Both the position numbers and the translations under genes were made by a program. A stretch of DNA of 5,593 nucleotides from Elusimicrobiota bacterium (GTDB taxonomy: Bacteria > Ratteibacteria > UBA8468 > B48-G9 > JAFGKM01). The DNA lies in the NCBI GenBank assembly GCA_012515635.1, contig JAAYXZ010000043.1, forward strand, positions 1 to 5,593, in the 5' to 3' direction. The notes beneath the pieces were generated by a model. That model was not told the DNA's origin. It was given only the letters and a program-made list of their open reading frames with translations, and searched no databases. Below are positions 1 through 5,593 of this stretch, one piece after another (position 1 is the first letter of the stretch; each line of letters starts with the position of its first letter).

Positions 1-118
1 CAGAGGCAGGGTCGTCCTTGCCCAAAAGCGCAAGGAACTTCTCTGTTATCCAGCGTGTTTTACCTGTGCCTGCCGACGCTTCTATAATAACTGCATTAAA
101 ATCACCACTATCTTTCAT
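1..118 (-). CDS. addA: AddA/RecB-like UvrD-family helicase subunit, N-terminal fragment cut by window edge
   Basis: Only the first 39 codons are inside the window; the gene continues past position 1. The visible peptide starts MKDSGDFNAVIIEASAGTGK, and residues 14-21 (ASAGTGKT) form the Walker A loop (AxxGxGKT) of superfamily 1A helicases, with K20 as the expected ATP phosphate-binding lysine. The EASAGTGKT wording is typical of RecB and AddA rather than of UvrD or Rep. By family knowledge this subunit is the 3'-5' helicase motor, usually with its own C-terminal nuclease, of the end-resection complex that loads RecA at double-strand breaks. The start ATG (118-116) lies inside the end of the AddB-like gene, an 11-base overlap, and is preceded by AAAGGA ten bases upstream, so the two are very probably translationally coupled. 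The AddA assignment rests on the Walker A and on the neighbour; domains beyond the edge, including the nuclease, cannot be seen. Confidence 0.85.
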   Translation of the reverse strand, partial: MKDSGDFNAVIIEASAGTGKTRWITEKFLALLGKDDPAS

Positions 119-2753
119 AGGGACATATTCCTTTGTACTGGCATACAAAACAATTAACTTTATCCGGTGTAAAAACATCTGGCTCGTGAAGAAGTTTTTG
201 GGTTATCTCTTTCAGGTATCCTTCTATCATATCAAAATACTTTATTATCTTACTGCTCTCATAAAAAACATCATCTTTGGATTTTTCATTATCTTCTTTG
301 AAACTAAACCGCCAGATATTGCCCTGAATATTGTTCGGGCTTATATTGTTTATCCTGCTATACATCCATATATAAAGCGGTATCTGAACATTGCCCTTGA
401 AAAAATCCAGCTCTGTATAGGAAGGAGGTTGGGCAGTGCCTGTCTTTATGTCCACTATATTTATTTTTCCGGAAGGGGCTCTCTCTATCCTGTCTATTCT
501 GCCTTTTATTATTAGGTTGGGAATATTTACACTTATATCGCTTTCAGATTTAATAAATTCGTATTCCTTGTGAGCGTTGATTATAGCAATAAATTTGTTT
601 ACTACTTCCTCTGTCCGTTCTGTCAATATGTTTTTATAAAAGCCCGATATTTCGCCAGCAGAATGTTTGTTCTCAATCTCTTGTTCTACCCCTTCCTTGA
701 AGAGTTTTGTAAGTTTGCTGATATCCTTGTCCTGCAGTGTTCTGTTTTCGTAGCCGTTAAATAACGTTTTCATTACATCATGAATAATTTTTCCCCATAA
801 ATCAGGGACCTCCGCTATTTGCGGCTGTTGGTAAGGAATGGCTTTTTCTACATACTGTAGGTAAAAACTATAGGGGCATCTTAAAAAAGATTCCAGTTGA
901 GATACATTGATTTTTAATATCCCATCTTTAACAAATCTTTTATTGAATTTTTCCCTTGAAAGGACAGCGTCAAAGATATCGTTCCCTTCAAGAATAAACG
1001 GCGATAGTTCCTTCAACGAGTCCTTCAGGTCAAATAACAGTATGGACTTCATCTGGTTTTCACTCTGAACTTTGGAAGGATAAGTGAAGATTACGTTTTC
1101 GCTCTCGTTTTTAAGCCGGTATAAGTCCAGCCGCTCTCTTGCCATCCGTAATGTATAATCAGTAAAGCCCAGTTCCTTCTTCAAGGTATCGGGAAGAAAG
1201 AGTTCCTCAAGAGAAGGGATGCCCGGTATATTTGATTCCGTTGCCCCGCCGACAATACAAAGTTTTTTATCAAGCCCTACGCTCTCCTGCACACCGCTGA
1301 CCTTAATTCCTACCCCCCTCCCCTCTTCCACATCCACAAGTTCCATTGTCTTTTGCAGGATATTAACAAACTCATTTTCAGAGAATACGCCATCTTTTCC
1401 TATCTCATGCAGTAGTTTCTGAAATCTCACCTTTATTTCGGGATAACAGGGTTGCCAGCCAAGAGTTTTTATAACAAACTCCATATCCTTAACCCATTTC
1501 TTTAATGTCTTCGGACTGCCCTCAATTCTTTTCAGGGCTTTTTTGATAATCTCTATGTTCCGCCCTTTAAGTGAAACAAAATCATCCTTGATAAACCCTC
1601 TCCTGTTAAACCGCTCCCTTGTCTCAAGGGATATCTCTTGCGAATCCTTCTGGTTTAATTCAGTAAAATATGGGCAAAGGAGTATGTTCATCAATGTTCC
1701 CCAGTCATATGACTGCATAAATGGAGAGAGTTCAAGGATAGTTGATATGGATGAGTCCTGCGCAAGAGAATAGCCCGGCAATATCTCGCAGGGCAGGTTA
1801 TACCGCCTAAATATCCTCTGAACAACAGACCTATAGGACGGCATGCTGGGGAACACTGCCATAATATCGTTTAGTGTCCAGTCGGGGTGTTGCTCTAACA
1901 TCTTAACTATGAGTTTTACTATTCCCTCAACCTCTTCTTCCTGTGAAGCAAAATTATAACACTTCACATCAGATTTTCTCTCTTTATGCCCAAACTTTTT
2001 TTCTTGCCAGTTACATATCTTTTTCAACCACGAGTATGTATTGTTCAGTATAAGTTCTCTTACATCTATTGTGGTTTCACTATCGTGAGAGAGTAAAAAC
2101 ACTGTTGATGGACTCTGTTTTATTATTGACTTTATAAACTCCCTCTGGTAATAGGGTATCTCGCAGAAGCCGTCAAAAAGAATCTCCTGAAACTCAAGAT
2201 GGGCTATATGCTTTACAGATTCTTTATAAATATCCTCCATATCCAGAAACCCGTGTCTCTCCATATATTTAATGTATTTTTCCATTATGTCCAGCGCCAG
2301 TTGTAAGACAGAACGGTTATAATCAAACTTCCATTCAAACTCTTCCACTCTCTTCCTTATATCTTGCGCAGAGACCGTTCCTTCCGTAGATATTTTGGCA
2401 TCTCTTATGAAATGGAGGATAGCAAGAGCCATTCCAGGAAGCGCATATCTGAAACTCTTATCAACACCGTTGTCTTTAAGCAACTGTAAAATGTTGATGA
2501 ACTTTTCTACATCCGATATAATTCTTTTTTCGGATTCGCTGTTAAGAATATCCAGAGCCAAAGTTTTTATGGTATAGGTGGAAGGCAAAAGTGACATATC
2601 AGGTCTGTTTTGATGATATTTTAACTTGAAATCCCTAACCTTGCTTATGTTAGGAGTAATATAAAGGGCAACTGAAGGTTCTTTGATGCATTCCTTAATA
2701 AGCAAATCGGTCTTGTTCTTATAGTTGCAAGGAAATGTCCATAATGTTTTCAT
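108..2753 (-). CDS. addB: AddB-like (RexB-like) subunit of helicase-nuclease: degenerate helicase plus iron-sulfur PD-(D/E)XK nuclease
   Basis: This 881-aa cytoplasmic protein is the predicted AddB partner of the AddA-like helicase encoded just downstream. Residues 1 to about 600 look like the inactive superfamily 1 helicase part of AddB: there is no Walker A near the N-terminus, but segments such as FPSMPSYRSVVQRIF (301-315) and LCIVGGATESNIPG (498-511) recall helicase-fold strands of this family. The nuclease domain follows: C626 in LRCPYSFYLQYV, H658 in GKIIHDV, D754 in GRIDRIE, D768 and K770 in VDIKTG, then Q790 and Y794. The C-terminus carries C868-x2-C871-x5-C877, which with C626 gives the four cysteines of the 4Fe-4S clasp known from Bacillus AddB. 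The nuclease normally cuts the 5'-ended strand during resection. At 881 aa it is clearly shorter than Bacillus AddB (about 1,150 aa). The start is fixed by an in-frame TGA four codons upstream and a GAGGG site. AddB is preferred over Cas4-like or lone RecB nucleases because of the long helicase part and the AddA neighbour. Confidence 0.88.
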   Translation of the reverse strand: MKTLWTFPCNYKNKTDLLIKECIKEPSVALYITPNISKVRDFKLKYHQNRPDMSLLPSTYTIKTLALDILNSESEKRIISDVEKFINILQLLKDNGVDKSFRYALPGMALAILHFIRDAKISTEGTVSAQDIRKRVEEFEWKFDYNRSVLQLALDIMEKYIKYMERHGFLDMEDIYKESVKHIAHLEFQEILFDGFCEIPYYQREFIKSIIKQSPSTVFLLSHDSETTIDVRELILNNTYSWLKKICNWQEKKFGHKERKSDVKCYNFASQEEEVEGIVKLIVKMLEQHPDWTLNDIMAVFPSMPSYRSVVQRIFRRYNLPCEILPGYSLAQDSSISTILELSPFMQSYDWGTLMNILLCPYFTELNQKDSQEISLETRERFNRRGFIKDDFVSLKGRNIEIIKKALKRIEGSPKTLKKWVKDMEFVIKTLGWQPCYPEIKVRFQKLLHEIGKDGVFSENEFVNILQKTMELVDVEEGRGVGIKVSGVQESVGLDKKLCIVGGATESNIPGIPSLEELFLPDTLKKELGFTDYTLRMARERLDLYRLKNESENVIFTYPSKVQSENQMKSILLFDLKDSLKELSPFILEGNDIFDAVLSREKFNKRFVKDGILKINVSQLESFLRCPYSFYLQYVEKAIPYQQPQIAEVPDLWGKIIHDVMKTLFNGYENRTLQDKDISKLTKLFKEGVEQEIENKHSAGEISGFYKNILTERTEEVVNKFIAIINAHKEYEFIKSESDISVNIPNLIIKGRIDRIERAPSGKINIVDIKTGTAQPPSYTELDFFKGNVQIPLYIWMYSRINNISPNNIQGNIWRFSFKEDNEKSKDDVFYESSKIIKYFDMIEGYLKEITQKLLHEPDVFTPDKVNCFVCQYKGICPYER
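129..134 (-). promoter_or_regulatory. Ribosome-binding site for the AddA-like gene, inside the addB-like coding end
   Basis: On the minus strand AAAGGA sits ten bases before the ATG at 118-116. It lies within the last codons of the AddB-like gene, so ribosomes finishing AddB at 108 would be well placed to begin AddA. This supports the ATG at 118 as the start and supports equal, coupled production of two subunits of one complex. Confidence 0.6.
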
Positions 2754-2759
2754 AATACG

Positions 2760-2765
2760 CCCTCA
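2760..2765 (-). promoter_or_regulatory. Ribosome-binding site that decides the addB-like start
   Basis: Minus-strand GAGGG (2764-2760) lies six bases before ATG 2753-2751. The same stretch contains an in-frame TGA (2765-2763), so no earlier in-frame start is possible and the ATG at 2753 is well supported. Confidence 0.6.
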
Positions 2766-2812
2766 AACGAATTATATCTCTGAAAGTTAAAGTAAAACCA
2801 AACTCTCCTCAC

Positions 2813-4342
2813 CTACTTTAACAGGACCCTTCCGGAAGTTTTTCCTGTGAATTTACCATCCCGCATAACCACATCACCGTTTATTATCACTGCTTTAATC
2901 CCTTCTGGCGGAAGCACCGGGTCCTTATAGGTGGCGTTATCCTTGATTTTCTTAAGGTCAAAGACCACAATATCGGCAAAGTTGCCTGTTTTTATCGCCC
3001 CTCTCTTTTTCAGCATAAATTTCTCCGCAGGACCTGTTGACATCTTATACACCGCTTCTTGTAAAGTCAATAACTTTTCCTCCCGAACATACTTTCTTAA
3101 AATCTTCGTGAAACTGCCCCAAAGGCGGGGATGGGGTCTTCTGCCAGGGAGACCGTCGGTGCCTATAAAAGATATGTCTTCTTTCAAGAATGCTCTGACA
3201 GATTCTCCCGACATTGAAAAATGAATCATACTTATCTTGCCCTGTTCCTGCATTATCAGGTTGGTTAAACAAGAGGCAGGGGTCAGAGAGAGTTTATCCG
3301 CAATTTCTTTTATACTGCGCCCTTCCATCCATCTGTTTTGGAGAGAATCAACCTGATTGATAATTATTTTGTCCCAATGTTCTTTAACCAGTAAGTCCGT
3401 CTCTTGTTCCGCTTTTTTTCTCAAAACCTGGTCATTTAATCTTTCCAACATTTTTTCATTTCCGCCTTCTATTATCCATGCCGGCAATAATATAGTAATA
3501 ATGGTAGAACTGGCGGTATAAGGATATACATCATAGTTTATATTATGCCCTACATCCCTTTTTCCGCGTATCAGGGAGATAATCTCTTCTGTCTTTCTTA
3601 TATTCTCCTCTCCCGATGTTTTCATATGGGATATCTGCACGGAGACATCTGTTGATTCACCTATCTCTATGGCTTCTTTTATGCCTTGCATATTTTTTTC
3701 TTTTCCGCCTCTGATATGGGTGGCATATATACCATTGAACTCAGAGACAACCTCCGCAAGTTCTATTATCTCTTCAGTGGAAGAGAATACTCCGGGATTA
3801 TAAATAAGGCCTGTGGATAGCCCGAAACAACCCTGCTCCATAATCTCATACAGGGCTTTTTTCATATCTTTCAAGGCAGTTAAAGAACCCTCCGCCATTG
3901 ACTTCAGGTTGTTATGCCCGACAAGAGGCGCAATATTTGTGATTAAAGAGGACTTCTCTAACACCTTAAGATATCTCTCCCATATGAACCAATGGGGACA
4001 AGTCCCCTTGTCTCCGATTACAGGATAGAACTCCTGAATAAAGGGCAGTGTCTTTTCTGTGTAGGGCGCCGCTGAAATACCGCAGTTACCAATAACCTCA
4101 GTAGTAATGCCCTGGCTGATCTTAGCAAGAAACGGGGTTTTCCCCGTGATAATATTATCGTTATGGCTGTGAACATCTATAAAGCCGGGGATAACAAAGA
4201 GACCTGTTGCGTCTATTGTTTTGTCTGAGGGAAGTTTCTCTTTTCCTATAAATTCAATCTCTTGGTCGGCTATACCTATATCCGCCACTCTTAAATCGCA
4301 GTTCTCATCAATTATCGTGCCATTTTTAATAATTAAATCCAT
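2813..4342 (-). CDS. N-acyl-D-amino-acid deacylase (D-aminoacylase), amidohydrolase superfamily
   Basis: This 509-aa enzyme should hydrolyse N-acyl-D-amino acids to a carboxylate and a free D-amino acid. No signal peptide is seen, so it is probably cytoplasmic. It opens with MDLIIKNGTIIDE, the usual small beta-sandwich strand, then the metal motif GFIDVHSH (H58, H60), IGNCGIS (C87), ATHIRGG (H209), VQISHMKTSG (H239) and IGTDGLPGRRPHPRLWGSF (D396). These match in order the zinc ligands of Alcaligenes D-aminoacylase (His67, His69, Cys96, His220, His250, Asp366, recalled from its structure). The C-terminal stretch GNFADIVVFD (453-462) returns to the beta-sandwich. About 40 extra residues lie between H239 and D396 compared with the Alcaligenes enzyme, as I recall for many longer homologues. 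An in-frame TAA two codons upstream fixes the ATG as the earliest start, although the ribosome-binding site is poor. The gene sits 70 bases after the acyltransferase and 59 before addB. Substrate preference (D-Glu, D-Asp or broad) cannot be read from sequence; a dipeptidase-like or other amidase role remains possible. Confidence 0.88.
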   Translation of the reverse strand: MDLIIKNGTIIDENCDLRVADIGIADQEIEFIGKEKLPSDKTIDATGLFVIPGFIDVHSHNDNIITGKTPFLAKISQGITTEVIGNCGISAAPYTEKTLPFIQEFYPVIGDKGTCPHWFIWERYLKVLEKSSLITNIAPLVGHNNLKSMAEGSLTALKDMKKALYEIMEQGCFGLSTGLIYNPGVFSSTEEIIELAEVVSEFNGIYATHIRGGKEKNMQGIKEAIEIGESTDVSVQISHMKTSGEENIRKTEEIISLIRGKRDVGHNINYDVYPYTASSTIITILLPAWIIEGGNEKMLERLNDQVLRKKAEQETDLLVKEHWDKIIINQVDSLQNRWMEGRSIKEIADKLSLTPASCLTNLIMQEQGKISMIHFSMSGESVRAFLKEDISFIGTDGLPGRRPHPRLWGSFTKILRKYVREEKLLTLQEAVYKMSTGPAEKFMLKKRGAIKTGNFADIVVFDLKKIKDNATYKDPVLPPEGIKAVIINGDVVMRDGKFTGKTSGRVLLK

Positions 4343-4412
4343 CTTTTAAGGTTTTCTATAAGTTGTTCAAGCAAGAGACACAATATCGTTTAGTTTTTGT
4401 TTACCGCTTTTT

Positions 4413-5333
4413 TTAATATAGTTTCGGAAACCGCTTATGCAGCCAGGAATACCAGTGTTCCGGATATAAGCTTACATAGTACTCAATCCTTTTAAGGAAA
4501 ATAGCCGTGTTTGTTTTAATGTCTTCTCTTTCGTCATCCGTTTTTTGGAGTTCATAAGGGCCTTCTATAATAATTTTATGTCTGCCGTCAGCCATCCTGT
4601 ATGTGAAAAGCCCTACAACAGACGCACCGCTTTTTCTCGCAAAAGATGCAGCGCCCGCAGGCGCAAACACTCTCTTTCCAAAAAAATCAACCTCAACCCC
4701 TTTGTTATCCTGCTGGTCAATATAGAAACAGAGCATCCCTTTATGTTTGAGCCATTTATAAGCATCTATTATTGCCTGTCTTTTATTGGTGGTGTATATC
4801 AGGGGAACATGCACAGATGCAATAAATTCCTTGAAAAACCTTGCCAGATATCTGCCCGAAGGCGGCCTTGAGAAATATGTTGCCGGATACCCTTTTTTTA
4901 TCAGCGCTAACTGAAGGCGCGGAAAATTGCCCATATGCGGAGAGATGCCCACAACGCCCTTATTCCGGCTTAACGCCTCTCTCAAATTCTCTTCACCTTC
5001 AAATATCGTTCTTTGTAAAAATTGTTGGTCTGTTACCTTCGTTAACTGGATACATTCAAATAAACTTAGCACTATACCTGAGAATAAATCTCTACCCAAA
5101 TCATTTTTTCTCTTAAAATCAATGGTGTCCCCATAGACAATATCAATGTTTTTAAGGACAAGTTTTCTGTTTTTGCGCATACTATAATACATTATATGAC
5201 CTATCAATTTACTTATAGGCGAATATAAAGCAGAGGGTGTTATTTTAGCGGTATAGAAGAAAATAACGAAGACCAAAAATATAAAGAAATGAATTGGTTT
5301 GTCCTCTCCTCTATTTTTTTTCTTTTTTTTCAT
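4413..5333 (-). CDS. LpxL/HtrB-like lysophospholipid (lipid A) acyltransferase family protein
   Basis: This 306-aa protein resembles the LpxL/HtrB/LpxM family, which transfers acyl chains onto lipid A precursors or related lipids at the inner face of the cytoplasmic membrane; its length is typical. After a lysine-rich start (MKKKKKNRGEDK) comes a hydrophobic segment at about residues 15-27 (HFFIFLVFVIFFY), a likely membrane anchor. Family landmarks follow: ISPHMGNFP with H133 (130-138), FSRPPSGRYLARFF (154-167), FYIDQQ (203-208), VDFFGKRVFAPAG (215-227) and the C-terminal PEHWYSWLHKRF (291-302), very like the PEQW-W-H-R ending of LpxL proteins. The catalytic motif is odd: in HX4(D/E) the acidic position, five after H133, is P138, and R139 follows. 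Either this subfamily uses another acid or the activity differs. The start is supported by AAAGGGA seven bases upstream and an in-frame TAG about ten codons upstream. Two runs of eight A lie directly after the ATG. The upstream neighbour is a probable lipid kinase, consistent with an envelope-lipid role. The exact acceptor is unknown. Confidence 0.8.
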   Translation of the reverse strand: MKKKKKNRGEDKPIHFFIFLVFVIFFYTAKITPSALYSPISKLIGHIMYYSMRKNRKLVLKNIDIVYGDTIDFKRKNDLGRDLFSGIVLSLFECIQLTKVTDQQFLQRTIFEGEENLREALSRNKGVVGISPHMGNFPRLQLALIKKGYPATYFSRPPSGRYLARFFKEFIASVHVPLIYTTNKRQAIIDAYKWLKHKGMLCFYIDQQDNKGVEVDFFGKRVFAPAGAASFARKSGASVVGLFTYRMADGRHKIIIEGPYELQKTDDEREDIKTNTAIFLKRIEYYVSLYPEHWYSWLHKRFPKLY

Positions 5334-5340
5334 TCTGTAT

Positions 5341-5347
5341 TCCCTTT
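5341..5347 (-). promoter_or_regulatory. Ribosome-binding site of the acyltransferase gene
   Basis: Minus-strand AAAGGGA ends seven bases before ATG 5333-5331, good spacing for a Shine-Dalgarno site. A second purine-rich AAAGGAG occurs about ten bases further upstream, too far to serve this ATG well. Confidence 0.55.
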
Positions 5348-5362
5348 CTTCTCCTTTAATCT

Positions 5363-5391
5363 ATTATAATACAAAAACAGGAATATGTGGC
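5363..5391 (-). promoter_or_regulatory. Candidate sigma-70-type promoter before the acyltransferase gene
   Basis: A perfect -10 hexamer TATAAT (5368-5363) is preceded by a 17-base spacer and a weak -35 candidate GCCACA (5391-5386, three of six consensus matches). The predicted transcript would start near 5356 and leave a short leader of some 20 bases containing the ribosome-binding site. In AT-rich DNA a TATAAT is common, so the call rests on its position in a 135-base gene-free gap. If real, it would let the acyltransferase and the genes after it be expressed apart from the upstream kinase-like gene. Confidence 0.35.
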
Positions 5392-5468
5392 ATAAAAAGT
5401 CAGTGTATGGAATAAGCGGTAAGCAAGAAATAAAGGTTGGATCTCTATCTTTAGGAACTTTATGCTCT

Positions 5469-5593
5469 TTAATAAACCATAGAAACAAGTGTCATCGCTA
5501 TTACAGTAATCAAACCTACTGAGAGGTTATCATTCACTTTCAGTGGTAATACCTCCACCAGAGAAGCAACCACTGCGCCTGTTATCAAAAGAA
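5469..5593 (-). CDS. C-terminal fragment of a dolichol kinase/SEC59-DGK1-VTE5-like membrane protein
   Basis: Only the last 40 codons and the TAA stop (5471-5469) lie in the window; the gene begins beyond the right edge. The peptide reads LLITGAVVASLVEVLPLKVN and continues DNLSVGLITVIAMTLVSMVY. It is strongly hydrophobic, consistent with one or two membrane helices. The E-x-LPL-x-V-x-DNL pattern (E13, L15-L17, V19, D21-L23) is what I recall from the C-terminal end of the CTP-dependent polyprenol/diacylglycerol/phytol kinase group, relatives of CDP-diacylglycerol synthases. Members phosphorylate a lipid alcohol at the membrane using CTP. The catalytic and nucleotide-binding parts are outside the window, so the substrate and even the kinase activity are unproven. 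The downstream acyltransferase on the same strand, 135 bases away, fits a lipid-metabolism context. A general integral-membrane cytidylyltransferase is the main alternative. Confidence 0.6.
   Translation of the reverse strand, partial: LLITGAVVASLVEVLPLKVNDNLSVGLITVIAMTLVSMVY

Noticed and set aside
18..515. Plus-strand open frame of 165 codons
   Set aside because: It is antisense to the addB-like 3' end and the AddA start, has low-complexity hydrophobic content and no ribosome-binding context; the minus-strand frame carries the nuclease and cluster motifs.
2771..2776. Perfect TATAAT on the minus strand just before addB
   Set aside because: No good -35 at 16-18 bases, and the predicted transcript start would fall inside the addB ribosome-binding site, leaving almost no leader.
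2753..2812. Possible 20-codon leader peptide (GTG right after the D-aminoacylase TAG, ending in a TGA that overlaps the addB ATG)
   Set aside because: The overlap is neat, but a stop-free run of 20 codons is expected often by chance, the GTG has no good ribosome-binding site and addB has its own.
3045..3272. Minus-strand 75-codon frame inside the D-aminoacylase gene
   Set aside because: It is an out-of-frame reading of the most conserved part of the enzyme (around D396), with no family resemblance.
4355..4383. TTGTGT, 17 bases, TATAGA on the minus strand before the D-aminoacylase gene
   Set aside because: Only three of six and four of six consensus matches in AT-rich DNA; not distinguishable from chance.
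1863..4394. Exact 13-base direct repeat AATATCGTTTAGT (1863-1875 and 4382-4394)
   Set aside because: One copy is ordinary addB coding sequence; one such match in an AT-rich window of this size is close to chance expectation.
374..5420. AGCGG pentamers resembling the Bacillus Chi site
   Set aside because: A 5-mer is expected about ten times on both strands here, and the Chi sequence of this organism is unknown.
5390..5465. Inverted repeat GCATAAAAAGT / ACTTTATGC in the gap before the acyltransferase
   Set aside because: Arms of about 7-9 AT-rich pairs with a loop of over 50 bases and no T-run after them; neither a terminator nor a convincing riboswitch.

Overview
The window holds five protein genes or gene parts, all read from the minus strand, so transcription runs from the right edge (5593) to the left edge (1). 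Base composition is AT-rich, by eye about 40% GC. No rRNA, tRNA, CRISPR array, transposase or phage gene is visible. An LpxL/HtrB-type acyltransferase suggests a bacterium with a Gram-negative type envelope. The exact lineage cannot be fixed from this sequence; an uncultured or candidate-phylum bacterium is possible, but that is a guess.

In transcription order the layout is as follows. (1) 5593-5469 is the last 40 codons of a membrane protein resembling the end of the dolichol kinase/SEC59-DGK1-VTE5 family. (2) 5468-5334 is a 135-base gap with a candidate promoter and a good ribosome-binding site. (3) 5333-4413 encodes a lysophospholipid/lipid A acyltransferase-like protein of 306 aa. (4) A 70-base gap follows. 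(5) 4342-2813 encodes an N-acyl-D-amino-acid deacylase (D-aminoacylase) of 509 aa with all expected metal ligands. (6) A 59-base gap follows. (7) 2753-108 encodes an AddB-like subunit of 881 aa, with a PD-(D/E)XK nuclease and the four cysteines of an iron-sulfur clasp. (8) 118-1 is the first 39 codons of its partner, an AddA/RecB-like UvrD helicase, overlapping addB by 11 bases.

The two functional themes are lipid/envelope metabolism (kinase-like gene, acyltransferase, perhaps the D-amino-acid deacylase through cell-wall-derived compounds) and double-strand-break processing (AddB plus AddA). The AddB-AddA pair is a clear translationally coupled unit. Whether the lipid genes and the deacylase belong to the same transcript is uncertain; spacing and orientation allow it, and no convincing terminator is seen.

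There is no strong sign of an undescribed system. The points most worth a second look are the missing acidic residue in the HX4(D/E) motif of the acyltransferase, the two A8 tracts directly after its start codon, and the short AddB that has no Walker A motif but keeps its nuclease and cluster cysteines.
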